Notes: generated by a model from the letters alone, not told the origin. Counted from the stretch's first letter, positions 1-6,551 are shown. The stretch: 16,067 nt of DNA from RUG563 sp045589355 (GCA_045589355.1 JAZNOW010000029.1:1-16067); one strand, 5' to 3'. Translations and numbers: made by a program.

Positions 1-115
1 TGGCTGCGGCACTGCCGCCCGGATGCTGTGCATCCGGGGAAAATGAGAAAAAACCGGCAGGAAAGTAAACTTTCCTGACCGGCTTTTTTCTACATTTTCA
101 TTGTGCCCGTGGGCT
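1..115 (+). repeat. Multi-hairpin intergenic element, copy 1 (5' truncated)
   Basis: This is the 3' part of a dispersed element found three more times in the window. It contains the GGATGC-tgt-GCATCC hairpin (19-37), a long terminator-like stem (54-82) followed by six Ts, and the outer 3' arm GCCCGTGGG (105-113). The matching 5' arm lies off the left edge. The terminator stem differs in sequence from copies 3 and 4 but keeps its pairing. It presumably closes an unseen gene to the left. Confidence 0.75.
54..90 (+). terminator. Intrinsic terminator in element copy 1
   Basis: CAGGAAAG (58-65) pairs with CTTTCCTG (70-77), extended by CCGG/CCGG with one bulged A, and followed by TTTTTT (84-89). 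A run of As precedes the stem, so it could also work on the minus strand. The gene it would serve lies outside the window. Confidence 0.7.
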
Positions 116-255
116 CTTCTCCCCTCCCCCAATCAACATGCGGAAAAAGGTTTGAAATGAAAGTTTTCCCCATCGCAGGAAGGGTCCAGGGGCAATGCCC
201 CTGGTGCCGGGGGTACGGGGGGCGCAGAGCCCCCTGCTGCAGCGTCCCCTGTATG
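116..255 (+). repeat. Palindromic repeat unit downstream of element copy 1 (B orientation)
   Basis: An ATGCGGAAA motif (about 139-147) is followed by a 19-nt palindrome CCAGGGGCAATGCCCCTGG (186-204) and then by a GGGGGGC...GCCCCCC-type hairpin (about 217-234). The same order of motifs recurs downstream of copies 2, 3 and 4. There is no credible coding sequence here. Confidence 0.7.
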
Positions 256-285
256 CAGATGTACATTTATTGTACTTCATCCAAA

Positions 286-319
286 TTGCCCTTGACTTAT
301 GGGCAAAAACGTGTAGAAT
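286..319 (+). promoter_or_regulatory. Sigma-A promoter of the lysine-riboswitch transporter operon
   Basis: The -35 box TTGACT (292-297) and -10 box TAGAAT (314-319) are separated by 16 bp, and transcription should start near 326. An inverted repeat TTGCCC (286-291) / GGGCAA (301-306) brackets the -35 box and could be a repressor site, though this is inference only. A second short palindrome, GTACA/TGTAC, lies at 261-275. Confidence 0.75.
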
Positions 320-355
320 AAGGGCATAAATCAGCGAAGGCATTGCCTTGGCTGC

Positions 356-527
356 ATAGAATAGAGGCGCAGCGATCAAGAGTATCTGCCCGGAGCCTGC
401 TGGAGGCTGTGAAGGGTTGAGAAAGGGAAAGCTGCCGAAATGCCGGGGAGCAGCTAAACCGGTGTTGGGCGAAGGGAAAACATCTCTCCGACTGTCACGG
501 GAAACACCCGTGGGGCGCTATTCGCAA
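356..527 (+). ncRNA. Lysine riboswitch (L-box) aptamer
   Basis: The sequence matches the lysine riboswitch core: AGAGGCGCAGCGATCAAGAG at 363-382, a GTGAAGGGTTGAGAAAGGGA stretch around 409-428, GCTGCCGAA at 431-439, the GTGTTGGGC segment at 462-470 and CTGTCACGGG at 492-501. P1 forms between GAATAG (359-364) and CTATTC (518-523). The P5-type stem is CACGGG (496-501) with CCCGTG (507-512). Known L-boxes bind lysine and act in cis on lysine biosynthesis or transport genes. Here the target is an amino-acid ABC importer starting at 603. Confidence 0.95.
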
Positions 528-546
528 CATTTATCAGGCAGATAAA

Positions 547-586
547 AGCTGCGGGCGTCTTTGAGGCCTCGCAGCTATTTCATTTT
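547..586 (+). terminator. Riboswitch expression-platform terminator
   Basis: AGCTGCGGG (547-555) pairs with CTCGCAGCT (568-576) including one G-U pair, and is followed by the T-rich tract ATTTCATTTT. A competing pairing is visible: UUCGCA (521-526, overlapping the P1 3' strand) can pair with UGCGGG (550-555). Lysine-stabilised P1 would free the terminator and stop transcription, the usual OFF logic of Firmicute lysine riboswitches. The T tract is interrupted, so readthrough is likely even when bound. Confidence 0.8.
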
Positions 587-602
587 GAGGAGGAAAAGAC
601 AC

Positions 603-1463
603 ATGAAGAACCTGAAGAAGATCGTTGCCGTACTGATGCTGGTTGTGCTGGCCTTTGGCCTGTGCGCCTGCGCCAAGAAGGATGCCGCTCCCGCAGGCAC
701 CGAAGCCCCCGCCGCCGAAGCCAAGAAGCAGCTGCGCGTGGGCATGGAATGCAACTATGCTCCCTTTAACTGGACCCAGACCGATCCCTCCGAATTCACC
801 GTGCCCATCGAAGGCGGCATGGGCTATGCCGACGGCTATGACGTGCAGATTGCCAAGAAAGTGGCCGACAGCATGGGCATGGAACTGGTGATCGTCAAGA
901 CCGAATGGGACGGCCTGCCCATGGGCGTGGTCAGCGGCAAGCTGGACGCCATCATTGCCGGCATGAGCCCCACGGAAGAACGCAAGGCCACCCTGGACTT
1001 CTCTGACGCCTACTACACCAGCGACCTGGTTGTGGTTGTGAAGAAGGACAGCCCCTACGCTTCTGCCAAGTCCCTGGAAGAGCTTTCCGGCGCCACCATC
1101 ACCGGCCAGCTGAACACCTTCCACTATACCGTTATTCCCCAGATTCCCGGCGTGAACCAGCATGCCGCTCTGGACACCTTCCCCACCATGATCATTGCCA
1201 CCCGTGCCGGCACCGTGGACGGCTATGTGGCTGAAAAGCCCGGCGCCGAAGCCGACTGCATTGCCAACCCCGACCTGACCTACATCGTCTTTGACGAAGG
1301 CAAGGGCTTTGCGGCCAGCGAAGCGGACGTATCCGTGGCCGTGGGCCTGCAGAAGGGCAGCCCTCTCACCGCAGACGTCAACGCCGCTCTGGCCCAGATT
1401 CCCCAGGCCGAACGGGAACAGATGATGAACGACGCCAAGACCCGCCAGCCTCTGGCTGAATAA
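603..1463 (+). CDS. Amino-acid ABC transporter substrate-binding lipoprotein (probable lysine)
   Basis: This is a 286-residue family 3 extracellular solute-binding protein (PAAT/HisJ type), the receptor of an amino-acid importer. Residues 1-23 are a lipoprotein signal: KNLKK, a hydrophobic stretch, then lipobox L20-C21-A22-C23, so Cys23 should be lipidated and anchored outside the membrane. An Ala/Glu/Lys-rich linker follows, then the binding domain beginning LRVGMECNYAPFNW, with the family motif GYDVQIAKKVAD. I chose ATG 603 because GAGGAGG at 587-593 sits at good distance; an upstream in-frame start at 561 would lie inside the terminator hairpin. The lysine riboswitch just upstream makes lysine the likely ligand, possibly with arginine or ornithine. 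That assignment is inferred from regulation and not read from pocket residues. Confidence 0.93.
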   Translation: MKNLKKIVAVLMLVVLAFGLCACAKKDAAPAGTEAPAAEAKKQLRVGMECNYAPFNWTQTDPSEFTVPIEGGMGYADGYDVQIAKKVADSMGMELVIVKTEWDGLPMGVVSGKLDAIIAGMSPTEERKATLDFSDAYYTSDLVVVVKKDSPYASAKSLEELSGATITGQLNTFHYTVIPQIPGVNQHAALDTFPTMIIATRAGTVDGYVAEKPGAEADCIANPDLTYIVFDEGKGFAASEADVSVAVGLQKGSPLTADVNAALAQIPQAEREQMMNDAKTRQPLAE

Positions 1464-1479
1464 TTGCACACAACACCGC

Positions 1480-1510
1480 ATGAGGACGGAAGAATAGCTT
1501 CCGTCCTCAT
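1480..1510 (+). promoter_or_regulatory. Intercistronic stem-loop between receptor and permease genes
   Basis: A perfect 13-bp stem, ATGAGGACGGAAG (1480-1492) with CTTCCGTCCTCAT (1498-1510), has a 5-nt loop and no T run. It lies between the receptor stop codon and the permease ribosome binding site. In transporter operons such hairpins typically protect the upstream mRNA from 3' decay or mark a processing site, so the receptor accumulates above the membrane components. That role is inferred here. Confidence 0.75.
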
Positions 1511-1536
1511 GGTTCGCTAAAAGGAGACTGTGTACC

Positions 1537-2331
1537 ATGTCTTTGCCCACCACATTTTTCGGATGGATTGAAAAACTGCTTCAGGAATACGGCCCCCTTT
1601 TCCTTACCGGCGCCGGCTACACCATGCTGATTGCCATCAGCGGTACGGTGCTGGGCTTTTTGCTGGGGTTGCTGGTGGCCGTTGTGCGCACCATCCCGGT
1701 AACCAAGAAGGACCATTTCGTCAAGAGAGCGCTGATGAAAGTGGCCAACCTGATCCTGAACATTTACATTGAAGTATTCCGCGGCACCCCCATGATCGTG
1801 CAGGCCATGGTGATCTACTACGGCTCCATGATGTACCTGGATATCAACATGAGCACGCTGTTTGCCGCCATCTTCATCATCTCCATCAACACCGGCGCCT
1901 ACATGGCGGAAATCATCCGCGGCGGCATCATCAGCGTGGACAAGGGCCAGAAAGAGGGCGCTCACGCCATCGGCATGACCCACTGGCAGTCCATGGTGCA
2001 TGTGGTGCTGCCCCAGGCCGTGCGCAACATCATGCCCTCCATCGGCAACGAATTTGTGGTCAACATCAAAGACAGCAGCGTGCTGAACGTAATTGCCGTC
2101 AGCGAACTTTTCTTCGTGGGCAAAACCGCCGCCGGCACCTACCTTGTGTATTTTGAAGTGTTCGCCATCATTGCCGCCATTTACTTCGTGCTCACCTTCA
2201 CCACCACCAGGCTTCTCCGCCTGCTGGAAAAGAAGATGGACGGCGGCAAGCACTACACCATCTACGGCAGCCAGAGCGCTTCTGACGCCACCATTACCCT
2301 GGAGAAAGGAGAGGATGTGCCCCATGACTAA
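1537..2331 (+). CDS. Amino-acid ABC transporter permease (HisM/GlnP type)
   Basis: This 264-residue integral membrane protein forms the translocation path of the importer. It has several hydrophobic helices, for example around residues 20-50 and 95-125 and near the C-terminus. It carries the HisMQ-family signature EVFRGTPMIVQAM and an EAA loop (roughly GAHAIGMTHWQSMVHVVLPQ) that docks on the ATPase, followed by the typical VVNIKDSSVLNVIAVSEL segment. AAGGAG at 1521-1526 precedes ATG 1537. Only one permease gene is present, so it probably acts as a homodimer. Its last eight bases overlap the ATPase gene, which indicates translational coupling. Confidence 0.93.
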   Translation: MSLPTTFFGWIEKLLQEYGPLFLTGAGYTMLIAISGTVLGFLLGLLVAVVRTIPVTKKDHFVKRALMKVANLILNIYIEVFRGTPMIVQAMVIYYGSMMYLDINMSTLFAAIFIISINTGAYMAEIIRGGIISVDKGQKEGAHAIGMTHWQSMVHVVLPQAVRNIMPSIGNEFVVNIKDSSVLNVIAVSELFFVGKTAAGTYLVYFEVFAIIAAIYFVLTFTTTRLLRLLEKKMDGGKHYTIYGSQSASDATITLEKGEDVPHD

Positions 2332-3076
2332 CCTGACCGCAAACGACAAAAACATCCTGCAGGTGGAAAACCTGAAGAAAGACTTCGGCAGCCATCAGGT
2401 GCTCAAAGACATCAGCTTCTCCGTCAACAAGGGCGATGTGATTTCCATCATCGGCGCTTCCGGCTCCGGCAAAAGCACCTTGCTTCGCTGCATCAACTTC
2501 CTGGAAGACCCCACCGCCGGCCGGATCCTCTACCACGGCCAGAACGCCGAAACCCTGAACCGGGCCGATTACCACAGCAAGGTGGGCATGGTGTTCCAGT
2601 CCTTTAACCTGTTCAGCAACATGAGCGCCCTGGACAACTGCATCATCGGCCAGACGCTGGTTTTGAAGCGCAGCAAACAGGAAGCAAAGAAAAAGGCCGT
2701 GGAATACCTGGACAAGGTGGGCATGACGCCTTTCATGAACGCCCGTCCCGGCCAGCTTTCCGGCGGCCAGAAACAGCGCGTGGCCATCGCCCGTGCCCTG
2801 GCTATGGACCCTGAAATCCTCCTCTTTGACGAGCCCACCTCCGCCCTGGACCCTGAAATGGTGGGCGAAGTGCTTTCCGTTATGCGGGATCTGGCCGAAG
2901 GCGGCCTGACCATGCTGGTGGTGACCCACGAAATGGGCTTCGCAAGAGACGTTTCCAACCGCGTTATCTTCATGGATCAGGGCGTCATCGCCGAAGATGC
3001 GCCCCCTGCGGAAATTTTCACCAACCCCAAACATAAGCGCACCCGGGAATTCCTCAGCCGTATTCTGGACAAATAA
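2324..3076 (+). CDS. Amino-acid ABC transporter ATP-binding protein (GlnQ/HisP type)
   Basis: This 250-residue cytoplasmic ATPase powers the importer. The order is complete: Walker A GASGSGKST, Q-loop MVFQSFNLF, ABC signature LSGGQKQRVAIARAL, Walker B ILLFDEPTSALDPE and switch histidine VVTHEMGFA. Length and motif order fit the polar amino-acid subfamily. ATG 2324 is preferred over an in-frame ATG at 2315 because the ribosome binding site GGAGAGG (2308-2314) abuts 2315 but stands nine bases from 2324. The start overlaps the permease stop (ATGACTAA). No separate terminator follows directly; the nearest strong one is in the multi-hairpin element at 3358-3396. Confidence 0.95.
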   Translation: MTNLTANDKNILQVENLKKDFGSHQVLKDISFSVNKGDVISIIGASGSGKSTLLRCINFLEDPTAGRILYHGQNAETLNRADYHSKVGMVFQSFNLFSNMSALDNCIIGQTLVLKRSKQEAKKKAVEYLDKVGMTPFMNARPGQLSGGQKQRVAIARALAMDPEILLFDEPTSALDPEMVGEVLSVMRDLAEGGLTMLVVTHEMGFARDVSNRVIFMDQGVIAEDAPPAEIFTNPKHKRTREFLSRILDK

Positions 3077-3289
3077 CCACCAGGGGCACCAGGGCAGTGC
3101 CCTGGACCCAATTCCGGATGCAACAAACTGTATCTTTCATACAGTTTCCCGGTGAAATGGAGCATCACGCACACAAATTTTCGCAAATGAACGATTGAAA
3201 CTTTGCGAGTTGGCTGCGACACTGCTACACGCCAAAACCCCTTTGCAGAGGTAGATTGTTTCTTTGTGAGCTGGATGCCCACACTGCGG
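3077..3289 (+). repeat. Intergenic region with palindromic repeat (A orientation)
   Basis: No gene is seen. The palindrome CCAGGGCAGTGCCCTGG (3089-3105) is followed by GACCC, then a 9-bp hairpin AAACTGTAT/ATACAGTTT (3125-3147) and a TTTCCCGGTGAA motif also found in the repeat at 5993-6065. Relative to copies downstream of the elements, this unit is in the opposite orientation. The rest, about 3165-3289, is unassigned. Confidence 0.6.
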
Positions 3290-3418
3290 GCCACGGGCTA
3301 GGCGGTGGAACACCGCCGTCCGGATGCTTTGCATCCGGGGAAAACGATAAAAAAGAAGCGGTGAGAGAATGTATTCTCTCAGCCGCTCTTTTTTTCGTTT
3401 TCATAACGCCCGTGGGCT
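3290..3418 (+). repeat. Multi-hairpin intergenic element, copy 2 (complete)
   Basis: The outer stem is CCACGGGC (3291-3298) with GCCCGTGG (3408-3415). Inside are hairpin I GGCGGTG-GAA-CACCGCC (3301-3317), hairpin II CCGGATGC-TTT-GCATCCGG (3320-3338) and a long U-flanked stem III (3341-3403). Stem III has a sequence quite unlike the other copies yet is fully paired. The element lies between two convergent genes, the ABC ATPase and the SGNH hydrolase, and could stop transcription from both. Confidence 0.85.
3358..3396 (+). terminator. Bidirectional intrinsic terminator in element copy 2
   Basis: GCGG-TGAGAGAAT (3358-3370) pairs with ATTCTCTCA-GCCGC (3373-3386), followed by CTTTTTTTC on the plus strand. 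An A-rich tract on the other side (3345-3357) gives a T-rich tail on the minus strand. It probably ends the ABC operon from the left and the SGNH hydrolase transcript from the right. Confidence 0.8.
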
Positions 3419-3571
3419 CTCTTTCCGTTACCTGAAGTTTCATGCGGAAAGAAGTTTGTGCGATATGTTTCCTCCATCGCAGGAAGGGTGCAGGGCCGAT
3501 GGCCCTGCCGCGGGGGTACGGGGGCTGCGTAAGCCCCTGCTTCGTTGCCGCACAGGCCCCTGTTCCATATC
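3419..3571 (+). repeat. Palindromic repeat unit downstream of element copy 2 (B orientation)
   Basis: The order matches the unit after copy 1: ATGCGGAAAG, a GGAAA/TTTCC pairing, GCAGGAAGGGTGCAGGG, the palindrome CAGGGCCGATGGCCCTG (3491-3507), then GGGGGTACGGGGGCTG with a GCCCC partner. Palindrome arms differ from copy 1 but stay complementary. No coding sequence is seen. Confidence 0.65.
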
Positions 3572-3575
3572 TCGC

Positions 3576-4616
3576 TTACATTTCCGGCAGCAGGTAAGCC
3601 GGCAAATGTTCCTTCAAAATCTTGTAGCCGTCGCTGTTGGGGTGCAGGCCGTCGATCATCAGTTCCGGCTTGCAATAGCCGTTTTCGGCCAGGAAATAGG
3701 GGTACACGTCGCAGAAGGTAACGTCCTCATGGGCGTCGGCAAAGGCACGGTAGAGGCCGTTCAGCTCCGCGATCTTATGCTGTGCACCGCGGAAGAAGGC
3801 GTCCGTGGTGGGCAGGGTGGAGATGATGGTGAAGCGGATGCCGGGGTTGGTTTCCCGCATGATCTCCACCATTTTTTCCACACGGCCGGCGATCTGTTCA
3901 GGGGTGGAAGAACCCATATCATTGATGCCGCACCAGATGACCAGCTGCTTGTAATCCCGGGCAGCAATTTCGTCAATGCGGTTCAGCATGTGCACGGAAG
4001 TCTGGCTGCCGATGCCGTAGTTCACGCAATCCTTGCGGCCCAGAAGGGTGTTGAAATCCCCTTCGTTGTAGAACACATTCTGGGTGATGGAGTCCCCAAG
4101 GAACGCAATGCCTTCACTGGGCTTGAGCCAATCGGAGGGGCCGTATTTCACCGGCTCGCCGTCGCCTTCCACGTATTCCACCTTGTACAGCGTCACCTTT
4201 TCTCCGCCGGCGCAAAGGGGGCGGATCTCATCCAGCAGGTTGAACAGGCCGCCGATCTTCATAGAAATGGAAATGTAATAAAACTCCGCCTGGCAGCGGC
4301 CGTTTTCCAGCAGGGTCACTTTGTTGGGGTTCAGGGTGAGCCAGCGGTTGCCGCCGGAATGGCTGATGAGCGCCAGGTAGATGCCGTCCTTTTCCGGGCC
4401 TTCGTATTCAAGAACCAGCTTGCTTCCCTTGGTCATGGCCGTGGCGTCAAAGGCACCGCCCACATGCTCGGTAAAATAAAAGTCCAGCATGGCGTCCTTG
4501 CCCTGCGCCGTTTTCTTGCCCTCAAAAATTACCATATTCCCCTCCTGTGCCGACGCAAAGGAACAGACGCCCGTCAGCAAGATTGCCGCCATCAGAAGAA
4601 TCATCGTCTTTTTCAT
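3576..4616 (-). CDS. Secreted SGNH/GDSL-family hydrolase (esterase)
   Basis: This 346-residue protein has an N-terminal signal peptide (MKKTMILLMAAILL... ending near ASA, residues 21-23) and should be exported. Residues about 25-160 look like a beta-rich accessory domain that I cannot name. The C-terminal SGNH domain has all four blocks: GDS with nucleophile Ser176, the Gly203 region in YGIGSQTS, GIND with Asn232, and D322-G-L-H325. This fits a carbohydrate or polysaccharide O-acyl esterase; the substrate is unknown. The start at 4616 is chosen because it directly precedes the signal peptide and has AAAGGA about 10 nt upstream. The in-frame ATG at 4628 overlaps that site. A strong divergent promoter lies at 4650-4678. 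Confidence 0.88.
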   Translation of the reverse strand: MKKTMILLMAAILLTGVCSFASAQEGNMVIFEGKKTAQGKDAMLDFYFTEHVGGAFDATAMTKGSKLVLEYEGPEKDGIYLALISHSGGNRWLTLNPNKVTLLENGRCQAEFYYISISMKIGGLFNLLDEIRPLCAGGEKVTLYKVEYVEGDGEPVKYGPSDWLKPSEGIAFLGDSITQNVFYNEGDFNTLLGRKDCVNYGIGSQTSVHMLNRIDEIAARDYKQLVIWCGINDMGSSTPEQIAGRVEKMVEIMRETNPGIRFTIISTLPTTDAFFRGAQHKIAELNGLYRAFADAHEDVTFCDVYPYFLAENGYCKPELMIDGLHPNSDGYKILKEHLPAYLLPEM

Positions 4617-4649
4617 CTCTGCGTGCATCCTTTCGTATGTTCTGTATCC

Positions 4650-4678
4650 ATTATACTCATTTTTGTCCTTTTTCGCAA
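4650..4678 (-). promoter_or_regulatory. Promoter of the SGNH hydrolase gene
   Basis: On the minus strand TTGCGA (4678-4673) and TATAAT (4655-4650) are separated by exactly 17 bp. The start codon is about 30 nt downstream of the -10 box. Only 17 bp separate its -35 box from that of the divergent reductase gene. Confidence 0.8.
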
Positions 4679-4695
4679 CAGGTATTTGTCCGTTC

Positions 4696-4724
4696 TTGCC
4701 AGCATATGGCAGGCGTGTTATAAT
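4696..4724 (+). promoter_or_regulatory. Promoter of the aldo/keto reductase gene
   Basis: TTGCCA (4696-4701), a 17-bp spacer and TATAAT (4719-4724). A short inverted repeat TGCCA (4697-4701) / TGGCA (4707-4711) overlaps the -35 box and could bind a regulator. Confidence 0.8.
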
Positions 4725-4763
4725 AAGGAAAATATTTTGATTATTTCGACGGGAGGAACTGCC

Positions 4764-5771
4764 ATGTCCACCATCCGCCTGGGAAGAACCAACCTGATCG
4801 TCAACAAAAACGGCTTCGGCGCCCTGCCCATCCAGCGCGTCACCCTGGAAGAAGCAAAGCCTATCCTGCGCAAAGCCTATGAAAAGGGCATCAACTTTTT
4901 CGACACCGCCCGCAGCTATTCCGACAGCGAAGAAAAGCTGGGCTATGCCCTGAGCGACGTGCGGGATGAAATCATCATCGCCACCAAGACCCCCTCCACC
5001 ACCGTGGAAGGCTTCTGGAAGGACCTTGAAACCAGCCTGGCCCTCCTGAAAACCGACCATGTGGATATCCTGCAGTTCCACAACCCCGCCTTCGTGCCCA
5101 AGCCCGGCGACGGCACCGGCCTGTACGAAGCCATGCTGGAAGCAAAGGAAAAAGGCATGATCCGCTTTATCGGTTTCACCAATCATCGGCTGCACCTGGC
5201 AGAAGAAGCGGTGCTTTCCGGCCTGTATGACACGCTGCAGTTCCCCTTCTCCTACCTTGCCAGCGACAAAGAAAAGGCGCTGGTGGACCTGTGCGCAGAG
5301 CATGACATCGGCTTCATCTGCATGAAGGCCCTGTCCGGCGGGCTCATCACCAGAGCAGATGCCGCCTATGCTTTCCTGGCCGAATATCCTGTGCTGCCCA
5401 TCTGGGGCATTCAGCGGGAAAAGGAACTGGACGATTTTCTGGCCTGCGGCGAAAATCCGCCTGCCATGACGGATGAGATCAAAGCCCACATTGCCCGGGA
5501 ACGGAAAGAACTGACCGGCGATTTCTGCCGCGGCTGCGGCTACTGCATGCCCTGCCCGGCAGGCATTGAAATCAACAACGCCGCCCGCATGAGCCTGATG
5601 CTGCGCCGTGCCCCCGAAAAGGCCTGGCTCAGCGACGTGTGGCAGAAAAAGATGGCCCTCATTGACGATTGCCTGGAATGCGGCCAGTGCGCCGCCAAAT
5701 GCCCCTATGGGCTGGACACCCCCAACCTGCTGAAGAAAAACTGGGAAGACTACAAAACTTTCCTCAAATAA
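4764..5771 (+). CDS. Aldo/keto reductase with C-terminal double 4Fe-4S ferredoxin domain
   Basis: This 335-residue cytoplasmic oxidoreductase has residues 1 to about 235 as a TIM-barrel aldo/keto reductase with catalytic tetrad candidates Asp47, Tyr52, Lys75 and His106 (FDTARSYS, ATKTP, LQFHN). Residues about 250-320 add two cysteine clusters, Cys255/258/261/264 followed by Pro, and Cys303/306/309/313 followed by Pro, typical of 4Fe-4S binding. Such fusions are common in anaerobic Clostridia and probably pass electrons between NAD(P)H and ferredoxin-like carriers; the substrate is unknown. GGGAGG (4751-4756) precedes ATG 4764. The gene is monocistronic, and its transcript probably ends in the element at 6203-6239. 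Confidence 0.92.
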   Translation: MSTIRLGRTNLIVNKNGFGALPIQRVTLEEAKPILRKAYEKGINFFDTARSYSDSEEKLGYALSDVRDEIIIATKTPSTTVEGFWKDLETSLALLKTDHVDILQFHNPAFVPKPGDGTGLYEAMLEAKEKGMIRFIGFTNHRLHLAEEAVLSGLYDTLQFPFSYLASDKEKALVDLCAEHDIGFICMKALSGGLITRADAAYAFLAEYPVLPIWGIQREKELDDFLACGENPPAMTDEIKAHIARERKELTGDFCRGCGYCMPCPAGIEINNAARMSLMLRRAPEKAWLSDVWQKKMALIDDCLECGQCAAKCPYGLDTPNLLKKNWEDYKTFLK

Positions 5772-6086
5772 CCAGGGGCATTGCCCCTGGACCCAGTGCC
5801 GGAAGCAACAATTCATATCATGCAAGCAATGTCCCGGTGCTGCGTAGGGAGACCTGGAGGGGCTTTGCCCCCTCCACCCCCACCAGGGCCATCGGCCCTG
5901 GACCCAGTGCCGGAAGCAACAATTTATATCATGCAAGCAATGTCCCAGTGCTGCGTAGGGAGACCTGGAGGGACTTTGCCCCCTCCACCCCCACCAGGGC
6001 CATCGGCCCTGGACCCAGTGCCGGATATAGCCATTCTTATCAGACAAACAATTTCCCGGTGAAGCAGTGGAACATGCAGATACCCC
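5771..6086 (+). repeat. 111-bp tandem palindromic repeats (A orientation)
   Basis: Three units start at 5771, 5882 and 5993, giving an exact 111-bp period. Each opens with a palindrome: CCAGGGGCATTGCCCCTGG (5772-5790), then CCAGGGCCATCGGCCCTGG (5883-5901 and 5994-6012). Units 1 and 2 share nearly all the remaining bases, including a GGGGC...GCCCC hairpin. Unit 3 diverges after about 30 bp. The first palindrome starts at the reductase stop codon. Small reading frames across this block are repeat-derived and lack start signals. Confidence 0.85.
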
Positions 6087-6135
6087 CTTCCCAATGACAG
6101 ATTGCTGTTTTGCAAATTAGGTGTGGCCCCGCCAC

Positions 6136-6264
6136 CCCACGGGCTGGGCGGCTTACAGCCGCCGGCCGGATGCTTTGCATCCGGGGAAAATACGAAAAAG
6201 GGCCGGAGGAGAAAGCTTGCTTTCTCTCCCGGTTTTTTTCGTATTTTCATTGCGCCCGTGGGCT
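6136..6264 (+). repeat. Multi-hairpin intergenic element, copy 3 (complete)
   Basis: The outer stem is CCCACGGGC (6136-6144) with GCCCGTGGG (6254-6262). Hairpin I is GGCGGCT-TAC-AGCCGCC (6147-6163), hairpin II CCGGATGC-TTT-GCATCCGG (6166-6184) and stem III spans about 6186-6249. Copy 3 and copy 4 are nearly identical across stem III. The element sits between the convergent reductase and rny genes. Confidence 0.85.
6203..6239 (+). terminator. Bidirectional terminator in element copy 3
   Basis: GAGAAAGC pairs with GCTTTCTC, extended outward by CCGG (6203-6206) with CCGG (6229-6232), and followed by seven Ts (6233-6239). Upstream As allow a longer A/T stem, AAAATACGAAAAA with TTTTTCGTATTTT. It probably terminates the reductase transcript. 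Confidence 0.75.
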
Positions 6265-6515
6265 CTCATTCGTTTCCCCAAGTAACATGCGGAAATAAGA
6301 AGGTAAAAGGAGCCTTCTTTTTCGCAGGAAGGGTCCAGGGGCAATGCCCCTGGTGGGGGGGGTAGGGGGGCCGCACAGGCCCCTGCTTCACCGTCCCCAA
6401 CCAGCATGCGGAATGAAGATTGGAAAAGCAAACTTCTGCTTCGCAGGAAGGGTGCAGGGCGGATCGCCCTGCCGCGGGGGTACAGGGGGGCGCGGAGCCC
6501 CCTGCCCTGGTTGTT
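6265..6515 (+). repeat. Two B-orientation palindromic repeat units after element copy 3
   Basis: The units are offset by 119 bp, with GGGT starts at 6331 and 6450. Each has ATGCGGAA, GCAGGAAGGGT, a palindrome and then a G-rich/C-rich hairpin. The palindromes differ: CCAGGGGCAATGCCCCTGG (6335-6353) and CAGGGCGGATCGCCCTG (6455-6471). No gene is present. Confidence 0.7.
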
Positions 6516-6523
6516 GTATGCAA

Positions 6524-6551
6524 CAAAAAAGAAGCCGGACGAAACGGCTTC
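6524..6551 (-). terminator. rny terminator
   Basis: On the minus strand GAAGCCG (6551-6545) pairs with CGGCTTC (6537-6531) around a 7-nt loop, followed by TTTTTT (complement of 6530-6525). It starts about 14 nt after the rny stop codon. Confidence 0.88.

Noticed and set aside
1507..3034. Minus-strand frames opposite the permease and ATPase
   Set aside because: The plus-strand proteins carry every family motif; the minus frames do not resemble any protein family.
3369..4763. Long open frame on the plus strand, continuous with the reductase and opposite the SGNH hydrolase gene
   Set aside because: It is antisense to a hydrolase with complete catalytic motifs, a signal peptide and a promoter. 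The reductase has its own promoter, ribosome binding site and domain start at 4764.
4617..6047. In-frame minus-strand extension upstream of the SGNH hydrolase
   Set aside because: It is antisense to the reductase and begins in tandem repeats. A signal peptide starts at 4616 with a promoter at 4650-4678.
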